From a virus: a stretch of 55,994 nt of DNA. This document shows, piece after piece, positions 9,425 through 16,785 of this stretch. The translations under genes were made by a program, and so were the position numbers. Every line of letters begins with the position of its first letter. Within the stretch, counting starts at the first letter, position 1. Below the pieces are notes generated by a model. The model was not told the origin of the DNA. It ran no database searches and saw only the letters and a list, made by a program, of their open reading frames with translations. The stretch lies in the IMG/VR virus record IMGVR_UViG_3300033155_001375, positions 1 through 55,994 of that record; one strand, written 5' to 3'.

Positions 9425-9490
9425 GTCGTTTTTTCAGATTAGCCTTCCTATTACAGCCGTCTTGATTCATACTTATCTCTAACAGGAAAA

Positions 9491-9519
9491 GACCCAGCGG
9501 CACTGACATGCCCTGGGTC
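9491..9519 (+). other. Strong hairpin between capsid gene and HNH gene
   Basis: GACCCAG (9491-9497) pairs with CTGGGTC (9513-9519); inside, GGCA (9499-9502) pairs with TGCC (9509-9512) around a 6-base loop, leaving one bulged C. No T-run follows, so it is not a typical terminator. It could attenuate transcription, stabilise capsid mRNA, or be part of the HNH element. Confidence 0.6.
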
Positions 9520-9545
9520 ATGACTCAACCTGTTTGGAGGTGAGT

Positions 9546-10019
9546 ATGAACAGTGAAGCATTCGCCAGGTTCAGACACAAGTACAGGATTTCAACGAAGC
9601 CTCATCAGCGCCTTGGTACGCCGTGTTGGATATGGACGGCAATGAAGGACAAGGATGGTTATGGTGGGTTTTATGTGCGCCGTGAATCTGATGGCGTATT
9701 CAGACTCAAGCGTGCTCATAAGGTAATGTACGAGCATGTCAATGGCCAGGTGCCAAAGGGGCTAGAGCTTGACCATCTTTGCTGTGTGAGGCATTGCGTC
9801 AACCCAGATCATCTTGAGGCTGTGACACACACAGAGAACGTGCGGCGGGGTGAAGCTGGGCTCCACAATCCAGTCAAGACGCACTGTCCACAGGGGCACG
9901 CCTACACACCAGAGAATACGCTCATCATTAATGATCCACGTGGAGCCCATCGGAGGTGTAAGAGGTGCCACGCCGAATATGAGCGGAAGCGTAGGCGCAG
10001 GCTGAAGAGTCTGGACTGA
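9546..10019 (+). CDS. HNH homing endonuclease, free-standing
   Basis: 157 aa. Core HNH: LELDHLCCVRHCVNPDHLEAV (D76-H77, C84, N86, H89), preceded by the AHKVMYEHVNG strand-helix typical of phage HNH enzymes. The C-terminal zinc-binding tail (HCPQGHAYTPENT, then RCKRCHAEYERKRRRR) is seen in many phage homing endonucleases. ATG 9546 is chosen over TTG 9534 because GGAGG lies at 9536-9540. Codon use is less C-ending than the capsid gene. Likely a selfish insertion between capsid and neck genes; no intron splice structure was recognised. Confidence 0.9.
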   Translation: MNSEAFARFRHKYRISTKPHQRLGTPCWIWTAMKDKDGYGGFYVRRESDGVFRLKRAHKVMYEHVNGQVPKGLELDHLCCVRHCVNPDHLEAVTHTENVRRGEAGLHNPVKTHCPQGHAYTPENTLIINDPRGAHRRCKRCHAEYERKRRRRLKSLD

Positions 10020-10053
10020 TTGTGGTAGGATGCCCGTGAGGAGGAAGGGCAAT

Positions 10054-10437
10054 ATGTCGCATCGCTATGTAAAGCACCCGATGTATGTCGGGAAGAGTCT
10101 CACCATCCATCGTGGTCGACGGGACAAGCTCGTCGGAGACCTCGAAGTCCTGGAAGGGCGTGAGTGGGAGAAGTTTGTGGCCTTGGGCCTTTTGGTCCCG
10201 GACCCCAATGACAAGCCAGAGGAGCCCAAGGCAGCTCCCAGGAAGCCAGTTCCCGAGCCCAAGGCTCCGGAGCCGGTGAAAGACCTTGAGCCTATAAAGG
10301 AGCCTGAGAGGGCGCCTGAGCCGCCTCCAGAGCCATCCCCCGAGCCCGCGAAGGATGAGGTCTCTGTGTCGAGGTCGCCGGCCAACAAGGTCAGCTTCCC
10401 AGGCGCGAAAAAGAAGGGCAAAAAAGGGAAGAAATAG
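10054..10437 (+). CDS. Small protein with Pro/Glu-rich linker and Lys tail
   Basis: 127 aa. A short N-terminal domain (about 1-52, with YVGKSLTIHRG and LLVPDP) is followed by a long P-E-P-K repeat (about 55-105) and ends KKKGKKGKK. The build parallels the 16323 protein, which also has a ~45-residue head, a Pro-rich linker and a basic end. ATG 10054 is preferred over ATG 10030 because GAGGAGG lies upstream. Possible head decoration or neck accessory protein; no family identified. Confidence 0.65.
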   Translation: MSHRYVKHPMYVGKSLTIHRGRRDKLVGDLEVLEGREWEKFVALGLLVPDPNDKPEEPKAAPRKPVPEPKAPEPVKDLEPIKEPERAPEPPPEPSPEPAKDEVSVSRSPANKVSFPGAKKKGKKGKK

Positions 10438-10483
10438 GACGGTTATGTCCCTTCCTGTAGACTAGGGAAAGAGGGAGGGGTCG

Positions 10484-11245
10484 ATGGCTCGACCTTGTAC
10501 GAAAGAAACTTCCATTGCATGGCTTCGGAGGAAGCTTGGCTGTGGTGTCGTCGCTGTTGAATTGAGCGAGGCTCAGGCCGAAGATTCTTTCGACGACGCT
10601 ATACGCTGGTGGGTCGGTAGGAAGGGCATCAAAAAGCACGCTGCCCAAAATCTTACACCTGGTGTGCAGGAGTACGTCATGACTGACGACTGCGACATGG
10701 TGTTGGAGGTGTTCTTTCCTGGTGTTCAGCTTGACATCATTGCAGCGGTCAATCCTTATGCTTTCATCGACGTGGACCAGCTTCCGGTTGCTTACTCTTC
10801 CATCACAGGAGTGCCAGGCGGGAGCTTCTACGGAACCTTTTTTCAGATTCTTCAACATGCAGAGACAGCCAGGCGCGTCGTCAGCAGTGAGCCCACTTGG
10901 GAGTATCGCAAGGACGAGAACAAGCTGTGGATTTTCCCACGGAGTCAGCGCAACGGCTCGGCCATTGCCAGATATGTCTCGAATGATCTCACCAGCGAGA
11001 CCGAGGATGACGAGTTCTGTAAGAAGATTCTGGTGCGCGACCGTGACATCATCCTGAGATGGGCATTGGCGGACGTAAAGGAAACCCTGGGGCGCATCAG
11101 AGGGAAGTACCAGGATTGGCCAACGGCTGGTGGAACGAGGGCTCTGGACGGTGACACGCTCAGAACAGAGGGCCTTGCTGAGAAAGAAAAACTAGATGAT
11201 GAGATTCTGGGCTTGAGTGACCCGGTCCCATTCATAACGGGGTGA
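10484..11245 (+). CDS. Putative neck/head-tail connector protein
   Basis: 253 aa. The N-terminal helical pattern (SIAWLRRKLGCGVVAVELSE, then DAIRWWVGRKG) resembles head-completion/connector proteins encoded just after the capsid gene in many myoviruses. The C-terminal part LVRDRDIILRWALADVKETLGRIRGKYQDWP is also seen in such proteins. It may fill the role of T4 gp13/gp14, but the assignment rests on pattern and position. Ribosome site GAGGGAGGGG. The next gene begins 5 bases after its stop. Confidence 0.6.
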   Translation: MARPCTKETSIAWLRRKLGCGVVAVELSEAQAEDSFDDAIRWWVGRKGIKKHAAQNLTPGVQEYVMTDDCDMVLEVFFPGVQLDIIAAVNPYAFIDVDQLPVAYSSITGVPGGSFYGTFFQILQHAETARRVVSSEPTWEYRKDENKLWIFPRSQRNGSAIARYVSNDLTSETEDDEFCKKILVRDRDIILRWALADVKETLGRIRGKYQDWPTAGGTRALDGDTLRTEGLAEKEKLDDEILGLSDPVPFITG

Positions 11246-11249
11246 CAAA

Positions 11250-11915
11250 ATGTATAACGACAAAAAGCTGATGGAGGGCATCGATGATGCGTTGGAACGA
11301 CAGGGTCTTATGGCAGAAGAGACACTTCCGCCACGGCTTTCAAAGGCATACGTCGACCAGGTGTCCAAGGATGTTGCTGACTATGCCGTGCGGGTCATTT
11401 CAAAGACGCTGAAGGGTGCGAAGGGGAAGCCTAAGCCTAAGCGGCTTGATGTGAAGCAGCTTGCTGCTCTGCGCAGTGGGCTCCCTGGTGTTGTGGCTGT
11501 TTTTCTTCGGAAGCAGCGAATCTTCGTGGATGCTACTCCTGGAATCACGGATACAGATATTGCCGACTTTAGGCGCGTCATGGGTCGTGATCCGCGACCA
11601 GATGAGATGGACGAGGCCAAGGTGTCCGAGCATGGTTTGCTTAGTGAGAAGGCGAACGTCGGGCTTTGGGCGGCATTTCGTAACGCCGTAAAGGCGGACT
11701 CCAGTCTCCAAAAAAGGCTGTCTGATGCTGCCCTGGATGCCATGGCTCGGACCCTCAAAGCCGAGGGGATGAGGTACAAGGGTCACCTGGGTGGCTGGCG
11801 TGAAGAGATCCGCCTGGGTCTGACGAACAAGGCTAACTTGGAAATGTTCCGCTCGCAGGCGAGAGGTCTCATCGAGAAGTCCACACTCGATCTGATCAAA
11901 AAGCTTGTCCTGTGA
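11250..11915 (+). CDS. Unknown head-region protein with LMEG N-terminal peptide
   Basis: 221 aa, basic and mainly helical. The first ~19 residues (MYNDKKLMEGIDDALERQG) closely match the start of the next protein (MDNDKNLMEGIDAKLEEHG), while the rest does not. L7-M-E9-G10 fits an L-x-E prohead-protease site, so the shared peptide may be a removable targeting or propeptide. No family recognised for the body. Confidence 0.7.
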   Translation: MYNDKKLMEGIDDALERQGLMAEETLPPRLSKAYVDQVSKDVADYAVRVISKTLKGAKGKPKPKRLDVKQLAALRSGLPGVVAVFLRKQRIFVDATPGITDTDIADFRRVMGRDPRPDEMDEAKVSEHGLLSEKANVGLWAAFRNAVKADSSLQKRLSDAALDAMARTLKAEGMRYKGHLGGWREEIRLGLTNKANLEMFRSQARGLIEKSTLDLIKKLVL

Positions 11916-11940
11916 TGTGTTGTGGAGTGATGGAGTAAAT

Positions 11941-12444
11941 ATGGACAACGACAAAAATCTGATGGAAGGCATCGACGCCAAACTCGAAGAGCATGGCTTC
12001 GGTAGTGAGGGCTTGGAAGAGGGCATGTCCATTGTCGGGCACACGATGGATGACAAGTCGATCATGCAGGCAGCCAGGGTCGCCATGACGGCTGCAAGTC
12101 GGTCGATGAAGCTTCCAGTCGCCGATAAGCACGTCATTCGTGATGCTTTTTACAAGGCGCTGAGGGGCATTTATCAAGAGGACGTCGAGGTCGATAGTGA
12201 GCCTTTTGAGGAGGGTGTTTTTTCATTCACTCCGAGCCGACAACAACAGGTGCAGGCAGCGAGGGATGGGACCAATGGGGCTGCTGGCAAGGTCTCACAA
12301 GCTCTCTTCGTCGGAGTGGAGGATGAGTACGTCCCGCTGTCCACGAAGATGTACGGCATCGTGAAAAGGCACATGGAGAATGCTGTCCAGGAAGGCGTCA
12401 AGATGATGAAGGGTCACAAGAAGTCTTCAAGGGCTAGGCGGTGA
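11941..12444 (+). CDS. Unknown head-region protein sharing the LMEG N-terminal peptide
   Basis: 167 aa. It starts with the same LMEGID peptide as the preceding protein, then diverges into an Ala/Lys-rich helical body (AARVAMTAASRSMKLP, GIVKRHMENAVQEGVKMM) ending SSRARR. ATG 11941 is chosen because GATGGAG lies upstream and the conserved peptide begins there; upstream in-frame codons overlap the previous gene. Either an internal head protein or a duplicated leader on unrelated proteins. Confidence 0.7.
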   Translation: MDNDKNLMEGIDAKLEEHGFGSEGLEEGMSIVGHTMDDKSIMQAARVAMTAASRSMKLPVADKHVIRDAFYKALRGIYQEDVEVDSEPFEEGVFSFTPSRQQQVQAARDGTNGAAGKVSQALFVGVEDEYVPLSTKMYGIVKRHMENAVQEGVKMMKGHKKSSRARR

Positions 12445-12447
12445 CGA

Positions 12448-12795
12448 GTGGCTTGGATTCCCCTCGATAGCCTCTTCGAGAGGTCACCATCCTCCAAGGC
12501 GCGGGGGAAGGGAAAGACGAAGGCCCAGATGGTGCCTGCCACGGTGTCTCACTGTGTCCTGGCTGTGAAGAAGAAGGGCAAGGGGACTGGTGAGGCTTGG
12601 AATATTTGTCGGGCTCAGCTCACCAAACAGGGCTATCTGAAGGGTCCGTACAAGACCAATGCGAAGCTCCCAGATGACGTCCGCCCTACGTCCAAGGGTG
12701 TTCGTCGAGGCATGAAGCACGCCATGGAGAAGGACGCCCCGGAGAAGTTCAACAAGTTCAAGGATGCTCTGCGGGGCATCGAGACGAGGTTGTGA
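12448..12795 (+). CDS. Small basic protein with W-I-P-L-D-S-L-F-E N-terminus
   Basis: 115 aa, Lys-rich, GTG start 3 bases after the previous stop. N-terminus AWIPLDSLFERS is the near twin of the 6012 protein's RWVPLEWLFEAP. The middle has SHCVLAVKKKGKG and EAWNICRAQLTKQGYLK, a Cys-containing segment I recall from other phage structural clusters without function. An L-x-E cut after E11 would release the basic body. Stop overlaps the next ATG (TGATG). Confidence 0.65.
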   Translation: MAWIPLDSLFERSPSSKARGKGKTKAQMVPATVSHCVLAVKKKGKGTGEAWNICRAQLTKQGYLKGPYKTNAKLPDDVRPTSKGVRRGMKHAMEKDAPEKFNKFKDALRGIETRL

Positions 12796-13049
12796 TGGCA
12801 CGCAAGAGTTACCATGCGAAAAATGGCAGGTTCACGTCGTTCAATCGAGCCAATGTGGTTAATCAGGATGGTGAGCGGTTCAAGATGGTTCGTACTCTGG
12901 AGCCCCTGGATGCTCCGGAGAAGGATGATAAAGCTTCTCAGCCTGACGCATCTACGGCAGAGAATGTGGCTCAGGCGAAGCAGAAGGTCTCGGATCTCGC
13001 AGGTCGCATAGCTCCACAGTGGATTTCGCTCGATGAGGTGGTGAGGTAG
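12795..13049 (+). CDS. Small protein of unknown function
   Basis: 84 aa, polar, with a basic N-terminus and an acidic/helical second half ending PQWISLDEVVR. That end echoes the WIPLDSLF-type peptide found at the start of the preceding gene product. ATG 12795 overlaps the upstream stop; a GTG three bases earlier is possible. Closely packed in the operon, so probably expressed; function unknown. Confidence 0.55.
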   Translation: MARKSYHAKNGRFTSFNRANVVNQDGERFKMVRTLEPLDAPEKDDKASQPDASTAENVAQAKQKVSDLAGRIAPQWISLDEVVR

Positions 13050-13613
13050 GTGGCGAAGTTTTGCCCCACGGATTGTGTAGCTGGGCGCAACCTTTTCCCA
13101 GGCGACAACTGTGAGGGCTGTGGTGACGAGCGCTTGATTCATGACACCATCGCAGCAGAGCCAGCCATCCTATCTGGAGTTCGATTGCGGCTCTACAGCT
13201 TGCGCCGGGCCAAGAATCGTCACCCGCTTTATAAGGAGCCCAGCTACGAAGGAAAAGAGTGGGTGTTTCAAGGTCCATTTGAGATGTATGGAGAGCTGGA
13301 CTTTCCCCAGGCAGCGAACACTCAGTCAGAAGTCACAGAGGTCGGCCAGAGGAGATCGTCCGAGGCGATCATGAAGATCCCGCGCTCCGAGGTCGAGCGG
13401 GCAGAAGCTCCATACCCAAAGAAGGGTGACGTCCTTGAGTTTTGGTGGGAGGGACCATTCGCTGATAAGGATGGCTACTCTCAGTGGGATGTGACCGGCG
13501 CGGATCGTGATGGGAATGTGATGTCGACGCCGCAGTTCGTTGGTTTCGAGGTCGAGATCAAGCGGCGTGGGAAATTCCTAGCATTCCGCAAGACGGAGCA
13601 TACGCAGATATGA
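13050..13613 (+). CDS. Protein with N-terminal Cys cluster, unknown function
   Basis: 187 aa, GTG start directly after the preceding stop, with GGTGAGG as ribosome site. N-terminal CPTDC (C5, C9) and CEGCG (C20, C23) form a plausible single zinc site. The rest is beta-rich with Trp/Phe/Tyr clusters (VLEFWWEGPFADKDGYSQWDV). Neck or tail completion is possible by location only. It overlaps the next gene by 4 bases (ATGA). Confidence 0.6.
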   Translation: MAKFCPTDCVAGRNLFPGDNCEGCGDERLIHDTIAAEPAILSGVRLRLYSLRRAKNRHPLYKEPSYEGKEWVFQGPFEMYGELDFPQAANTQSEVTEVGQRRSSEAIMKIPRSEVERAEAPYPKKGDVLEFWWEGPFADKDGYSQWDVTGADRDGNVMSTPQFVGFEVEIKRRGKFLAFRKTEHTQI

Positions 13614-13930
13614 AATCGTATTCGGAACAGCTCAGGGAGGCCAAGGACGCCAAGGTTGCGCTCCATCCTGGGCTCGTGGTGAAGGTGAAGACGAAGGCGG
13701 GCAAGTTGGTAACCCAGGGTCGCATCACGAACGTCGATCCTGATATAGGATTCGTGAGCGTAGCTAATGAAGATGCAGGGGCAGATCTCCGCGTGGATGT
13801 CGACCCCAAGCATTACGTCATTTGGGTGCTTCCGCCAACGAATTATGTGCCCAGGCTCCCAGACCAGACCACCCTCTACATAAGGACGTCCAGGCCGGGG
13901 CCACACGCCTTCTCCAACGTGAAGATGTAG
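13610..13930 (+). CDS. Small beta-rich protein of unknown function
   Basis: 106 aa. ATGA overlap with the preceding gene. Central LHPGLVVKVKTKAGKLVTQGRITNV looks like a small SH3/KOW-type beta barrel, but this is only a pattern impression. Its TAG stop forms part of the ribosome site (TAGGAG) of the next gene. Confidence 0.55.
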   Translation: MKSYSEQLREAKDAKVALHPGLVVKVKTKAGKLVTQGRITNVDPDIGFVSVANEDAGADLRVDVDPKHYVIWVLPPTNYVPRLPDQTTLYIRTSRPGPHAFSNVKM

Positions 13931-13940
13931 GAGAAGATGG

Positions 13941-14267
13941 ATGCTCGAACCAAAGTGGCTGATGAGCTTGGGATATGCTTTCCCGTGCTCGTTCTGTATG
14001 GAAATGTCGCTTCCCAGAGGAAAACAAGCGCCAAGGTGTAAGATGGAGACTTGTGGTGGACCATTTGTTGGCAGGTCATTTCCGAATTATTCAGGCCCGC
14101 TGACGAAGACCACGATAGCTACTCATTGTTTCCGCTGTGGAGATCCGGCCCAGGAAGCCATTGTGACCAAGGATGGTGGCTACGTCGGAGTTTGTAAAAA
14201 GCATCTCAATTCGACCATCATAACATCTTCCGACACGTTGATTCCGTCGGCTGAGGTGAAGCTCTAA
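13941..14267 (+). CDS. Small double zinc-ribbon protein
   Basis: 108 aa. Two Cys/His clusters: CSFC ... CKMETC (about residues 16-38) and HCFRCGDPA ... VCKKHL (about 62-88). The second resembles the ribbon in the N-terminus of the nucleotidyltransferase at 32178 (KCKYCGSPA ... VCDGH). A competing ATG at 13937 opens a different 34-codon frame (to 14041); 13941 is preferred because it keeps all zinc ligands in one frame. Stop overlaps the next ATG (TAATG). Confidence 0.6.
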   Translation: MLEPKWLMSLGYAFPCSFCMEMSLPRGKQAPRCKMETCGGPFVGRSFPNYSGPLTKTTIATHCFRCGDPAQEAIVTKDGGYVGVCKKHLNSTIITSSDTLIPSAEVKL

Positions 14268-15073
14268 TGTTGGAGTTCTACTTGAAAGAGGAGCCAAAAA
14301 ATAAAGAGGCGAAGAAGCTGGTTGAGACGTGGCAAGAGCGTCTTGATGCCTTCATTCTCGCGCTGCCACAGGAGATTGCCAAGGACGCACATCTTGACGT
14401 CGTGAAATTGGCGCCGACAGATATGCCGAAATATCCAGACATGTTGAAAGTGGTTCAGTTTCCCAAACAAGGTGACTGGCAGATCATAGGCATCATCCCA
14501 CCTGGGTGGAACTATTCTCAGCGACTTAGGACGTCTGACATTCAGCGCACACTGATTGATATTTTCCCAAAGATGCGAGGAGGGGAAGCAGTCTCTCAGG
14601 GGGTTGTAGTTTTGGCCAGAAGCAATCCCTGGACGATGGGCACGCTGCCCTATGAACCGAGCAAACAAGAGGCCAGTGTTCGATCAAGGAGGGTAGACGA
14701 GAAGGATGTTCAGGCTGTAGAGAAGAAGAGAGAGGCTGATAAAGACGCCATCATTCAGGAGCTTCGTTCGCTGGGGGTTCCCATCAGGGCCACTGGCAAG
14801 GTACTCTTGGAGCGACGAGTCAGTAGGGACATTGCCTTTGAAGTGCTTCGGCGCGAGAAGGGAATAGGGATGCCCGGCAAGGCTCATTGGAGACCGGCTG
14901 TGCGAGCGATTTATACCCAACACTTCAAAAGAGCGATGGAGGAGTTTGGGTTATGGATGGCCGATCCTGATAATGAGGAATGGCAGAAAAATCGGAATCT
15001 GCCTATCGAGGCCGAATCCGTGATAGAACAGGTACAGGAATTTCAGGACAGAATCGTTCCTGGCGGGGCGTAA
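14267..15073 (+). CDS. Unknown protein, 268 aa
   Basis: No recognised family. Charged, mixed helical protein with an aromatic central part (GDWQIIGIIPPGWNYSQRLR) and a long Lys/Glu helix near residues 140-180. ATG overlaps the preceding stop. Lies in the neck/tail-completion interval between capsid and sheath genes. Confidence 0.65.
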   Translation: MLEFYLKEEPKNKEAKKLVETWQERLDAFILALPQEIAKDAHLDVVKLAPTDMPKYPDMLKVVQFPKQGDWQIIGIIPPGWNYSQRLRTSDIQRTLIDIFPKMRGGEAVSQGVVVLARSNPWTMGTLPYEPSKQEASVRSRRVDEKDVQAVEKKREADKDAIIQELRSLGVPIRATGKVLLERRVSRDIAFEVLRREKGIGMPGKAHWRPAVRAIYTQHFKRAMEEFGLWMADPDNEEWQKNRNLPIEAESVIEQVQEFQDRIVPGGA

Positions 15074-15087
15074 GCCTGGAGGAGAAA

Positions 15088-15615
15088 ATGGACTACGATC
15101 AGGTCAACGATGTGCTCAGTCGAGCGAATCAGGAGTTCGAGCGGCGTGAGCTGGAAGACCTTCGGGCCTACGAGATCGAGGGCGAGCTGGTGACAGGGAA
15201 TAAGCCCACCTCTGAGGATCTGGACAAGATCGAAGAGCAGTATGTGGGCACAGGGGGCACCGATGCTCCTGATTTCTCGCCTGATGGCGATCCCATTATT
15301 GGGAGTGACCAGGGCGTGGACAACCTCGCAACGGACGCAGAGTCGTATATGAGCTATGTGGCAGGAACCTCCGCCGACATCGCAGCTCAATGCAGTGTTT
15401 CCGACGACGAGGCCCTGTCTTCCTTTGAGGATGTCGCGAAGCAGATGGCAGAGGCTGGTTCATTGCCACCTATGCCTGATGTCGAGTCAGCGTCCTCAGA
15501 TGAGATCTTGCTGTGGACCGGCGCAGCCAAGACGAGCGATCTCGTGGCGCGAGTCATCGAGTTTGTCAGGGCTGGCCAGGGCCAAGGACCGCTCCACACC
15601 GTCGTAGGGCGGTAG
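15088..15615 (+). CDS. Acidic protein of unknown function
   Basis: 175 aa, strongly acidic. ATG 15088 is chosen because GGAGGAG lies just upstream (15078-15084); the frame is open further upstream but that part overlaps the preceding gene. A helical start (ANQEFERRELEDLRAYEIEGE) is followed by a Gly/Asp-rich linker and an Ala-rich C-terminal half. Possible tail-completion or chaperone role by position only. Confidence 0.6.
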   Translation: MDYDQVNDVLSRANQEFERRELEDLRAYEIEGELVTGNKPTSEDLDKIEEQYVGTGGTDAPDFSPDGDPIIGSDQGVDNLATDAESYMSYVAGTSADIAAQCSVSDDEALSSFEDVAKQMAEAGSLPPMPDVESASSDEILLWTGAAKTSDLVARVIEFVRAGQGQGPLHTVVGR

Positions 15616-16320
15616 GTGGCTGACGGCAGGATAGGAACAGTCTTCATTGAGGATTTCGACATTGGTTTGGTGACCACGTTCGGATCTGTGTTGAAGACCA
15701 TTGTCCTTGATGACGAGGAAGTGCAAGACTACGCCGTTCAGATTCCGGGAGTACATGGTCCTGATGAATATGATGGGCTCATTCCGGTTATTTTTCAGGA
15801 GCCAGAAGACGTCTACCAAACAGGGTTTATCCCACATGTGGCGATCTCCCGTAGCGCCATTACGCCGGCCATGCAGCGCTGGCATCCAGTCGGTAAGGCG
15901 TACCAGGTGGCGGCGAAGGTCGCTCAGCAGGTCACAGCACAAAATGGCGAGGTCGGCCCGAGCTTGAATGAGCTGAAGGGATATGCTCTCCCATTCGATA
16001 TCACCTATGATATGCACCTACGAGCTAGACTCAGACAGCAAGCGAATTTGATGCTAAAGTACATGGGTCGTTTCATTTGGGCTTATGGAAATATTTATTT
16101 TACAGATAATGAGGGCAATGAGCGGGGCTACACTGCCTACATGGAATCCATTGACAATTTGGATGAATTAGTGGAATTTTCAGACAGGACGCTTGGCTTC
16201 ACTATGAGTGTTCGGATCGAGGGGGAGCTTGACTTCTCAGATCCATTTGTGGTGCCGTCCATGCGTGCAGCAGGAATCAGTGTGAATCGTTTGGTTCCGC
16301 CTGATACCTTGGGAGGCTGA
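15616..16320 (+). CDS. Putative tail-completion protein upstream of sheath
   Basis: 234 aa, GTG start right after the previous stop. Contains VIFQEPEDVYQTGFIPHVAISR, a LPFDITYDMHLRARLRQQANLML segment and FTMSVRIEGELDFSDPF. This pattern, in the slot just before the tail sheath, recalls tail terminator/sheath-stabiliser proteins (T4 gp3/gp15 position), but I could not verify family membership. The TGA stop is followed two bases later by the next ATG. Confidence 0.55.
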   Translation: MADGRIGTVFIEDFDIGLVTTFGSVLKTIVLDDEEVQDYAVQIPGVHGPDEYDGLIPVIFQEPEDVYQTGFIPHVAISRSAITPAMQRWHPVGKAYQVAAKVAQQVTAQNGEVGPSLNELKGYALPFDITYDMHLRARLRQQANLMLKYMGRFIWAYGNIYFTDNEGNERGYTAYMESIDNLDELVEFSDRTLGFTMSVRIEGELDFSDPFVVPSMRAAGISVNRLVPPDTLGG

Positions 16321-16322
16321 CG

Positions 16323-16742
16323 ATGCAATGGTGGTATTATCGGGGGCAAGTAACAACTCCTGTCGATATCCCTGGAAAGGGGCCAACTGTCCTCCGACCA
16401 AGGGAGAAATTTCAGGCTCCTCTTGCGGCTGTGGCGCATCTCAAGCGCCTGGGTCGCGTGGTGGCTTGTAAGCCTCCGCCCGAGGCCAAAGTGGCGACTC
16501 AGGAGCCAAAGGTTGCGGTCCCCGAGCCCAAAAGTAAACCCGCGCCACCCAAGAAGCTCGAAGAGCGTGCGGTTACACCTCCGACTGTGGTAGCATCCGA
16601 AACTGAACCCAAGGCGGAGATAGTAGAAGAGGAGAAGGTTGAGGCCACTGTGACCGAGGTCGCAGACAAGAACCCGAAGGCGAAGGAGGAACAGGCGAAA
16701 GAGGCCCCGAAGGAGAAGGACAAGAGGCGCAGGCGTGGGTAA
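16323..16742 (+). CDS. Small protein with Pro-rich, charged tail
   Basis: 139 aa. The N-terminal ~45 residues (MQWWYYRGQVTTPVDIPG, LRPREKFQ, HLKRLGRVV) look like a small beta domain. It continues as a Pro/Lys/Glu/Val linker with PEPK-type repeats and ends KEKDKRRRRG. The same plan as the 10054 protein, with no clear sequence identity in the head domain. GGGAGG ribosome site. Probably a virion surface or neck accessory. Confidence 0.65.
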   Translation: MQWWYYRGQVTTPVDIPGKGPTVLRPREKFQAPLAAVAHLKRLGRVVACKPPPEAKVATQEPKVAVPEPKSKPAPPKKLEERAVTPPTVVASETEPKAEIVEEEKVEATVTEVADKNPKAKEEQAKEAPKEKDKRRRRG

Positions 16743-16785
16743 GAGCTGACCTTCACGGCCCCCCAGGGGGTAGGGAGATTTGAAA

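Noticed and set aside
9425-9440. T-run after the capsid stop as an intrinsic terminator
   Set aside because: Six Ts follow the stop but no stem of more than 3-4 bp precedes them. The real hairpin lies further on and has no T-run.
14980-15087. Upstream extension of the 15088 gene
   Set aside because: The frame is open but lies within the previous gene; the strong GGAGGAG site points to ATG 15088.
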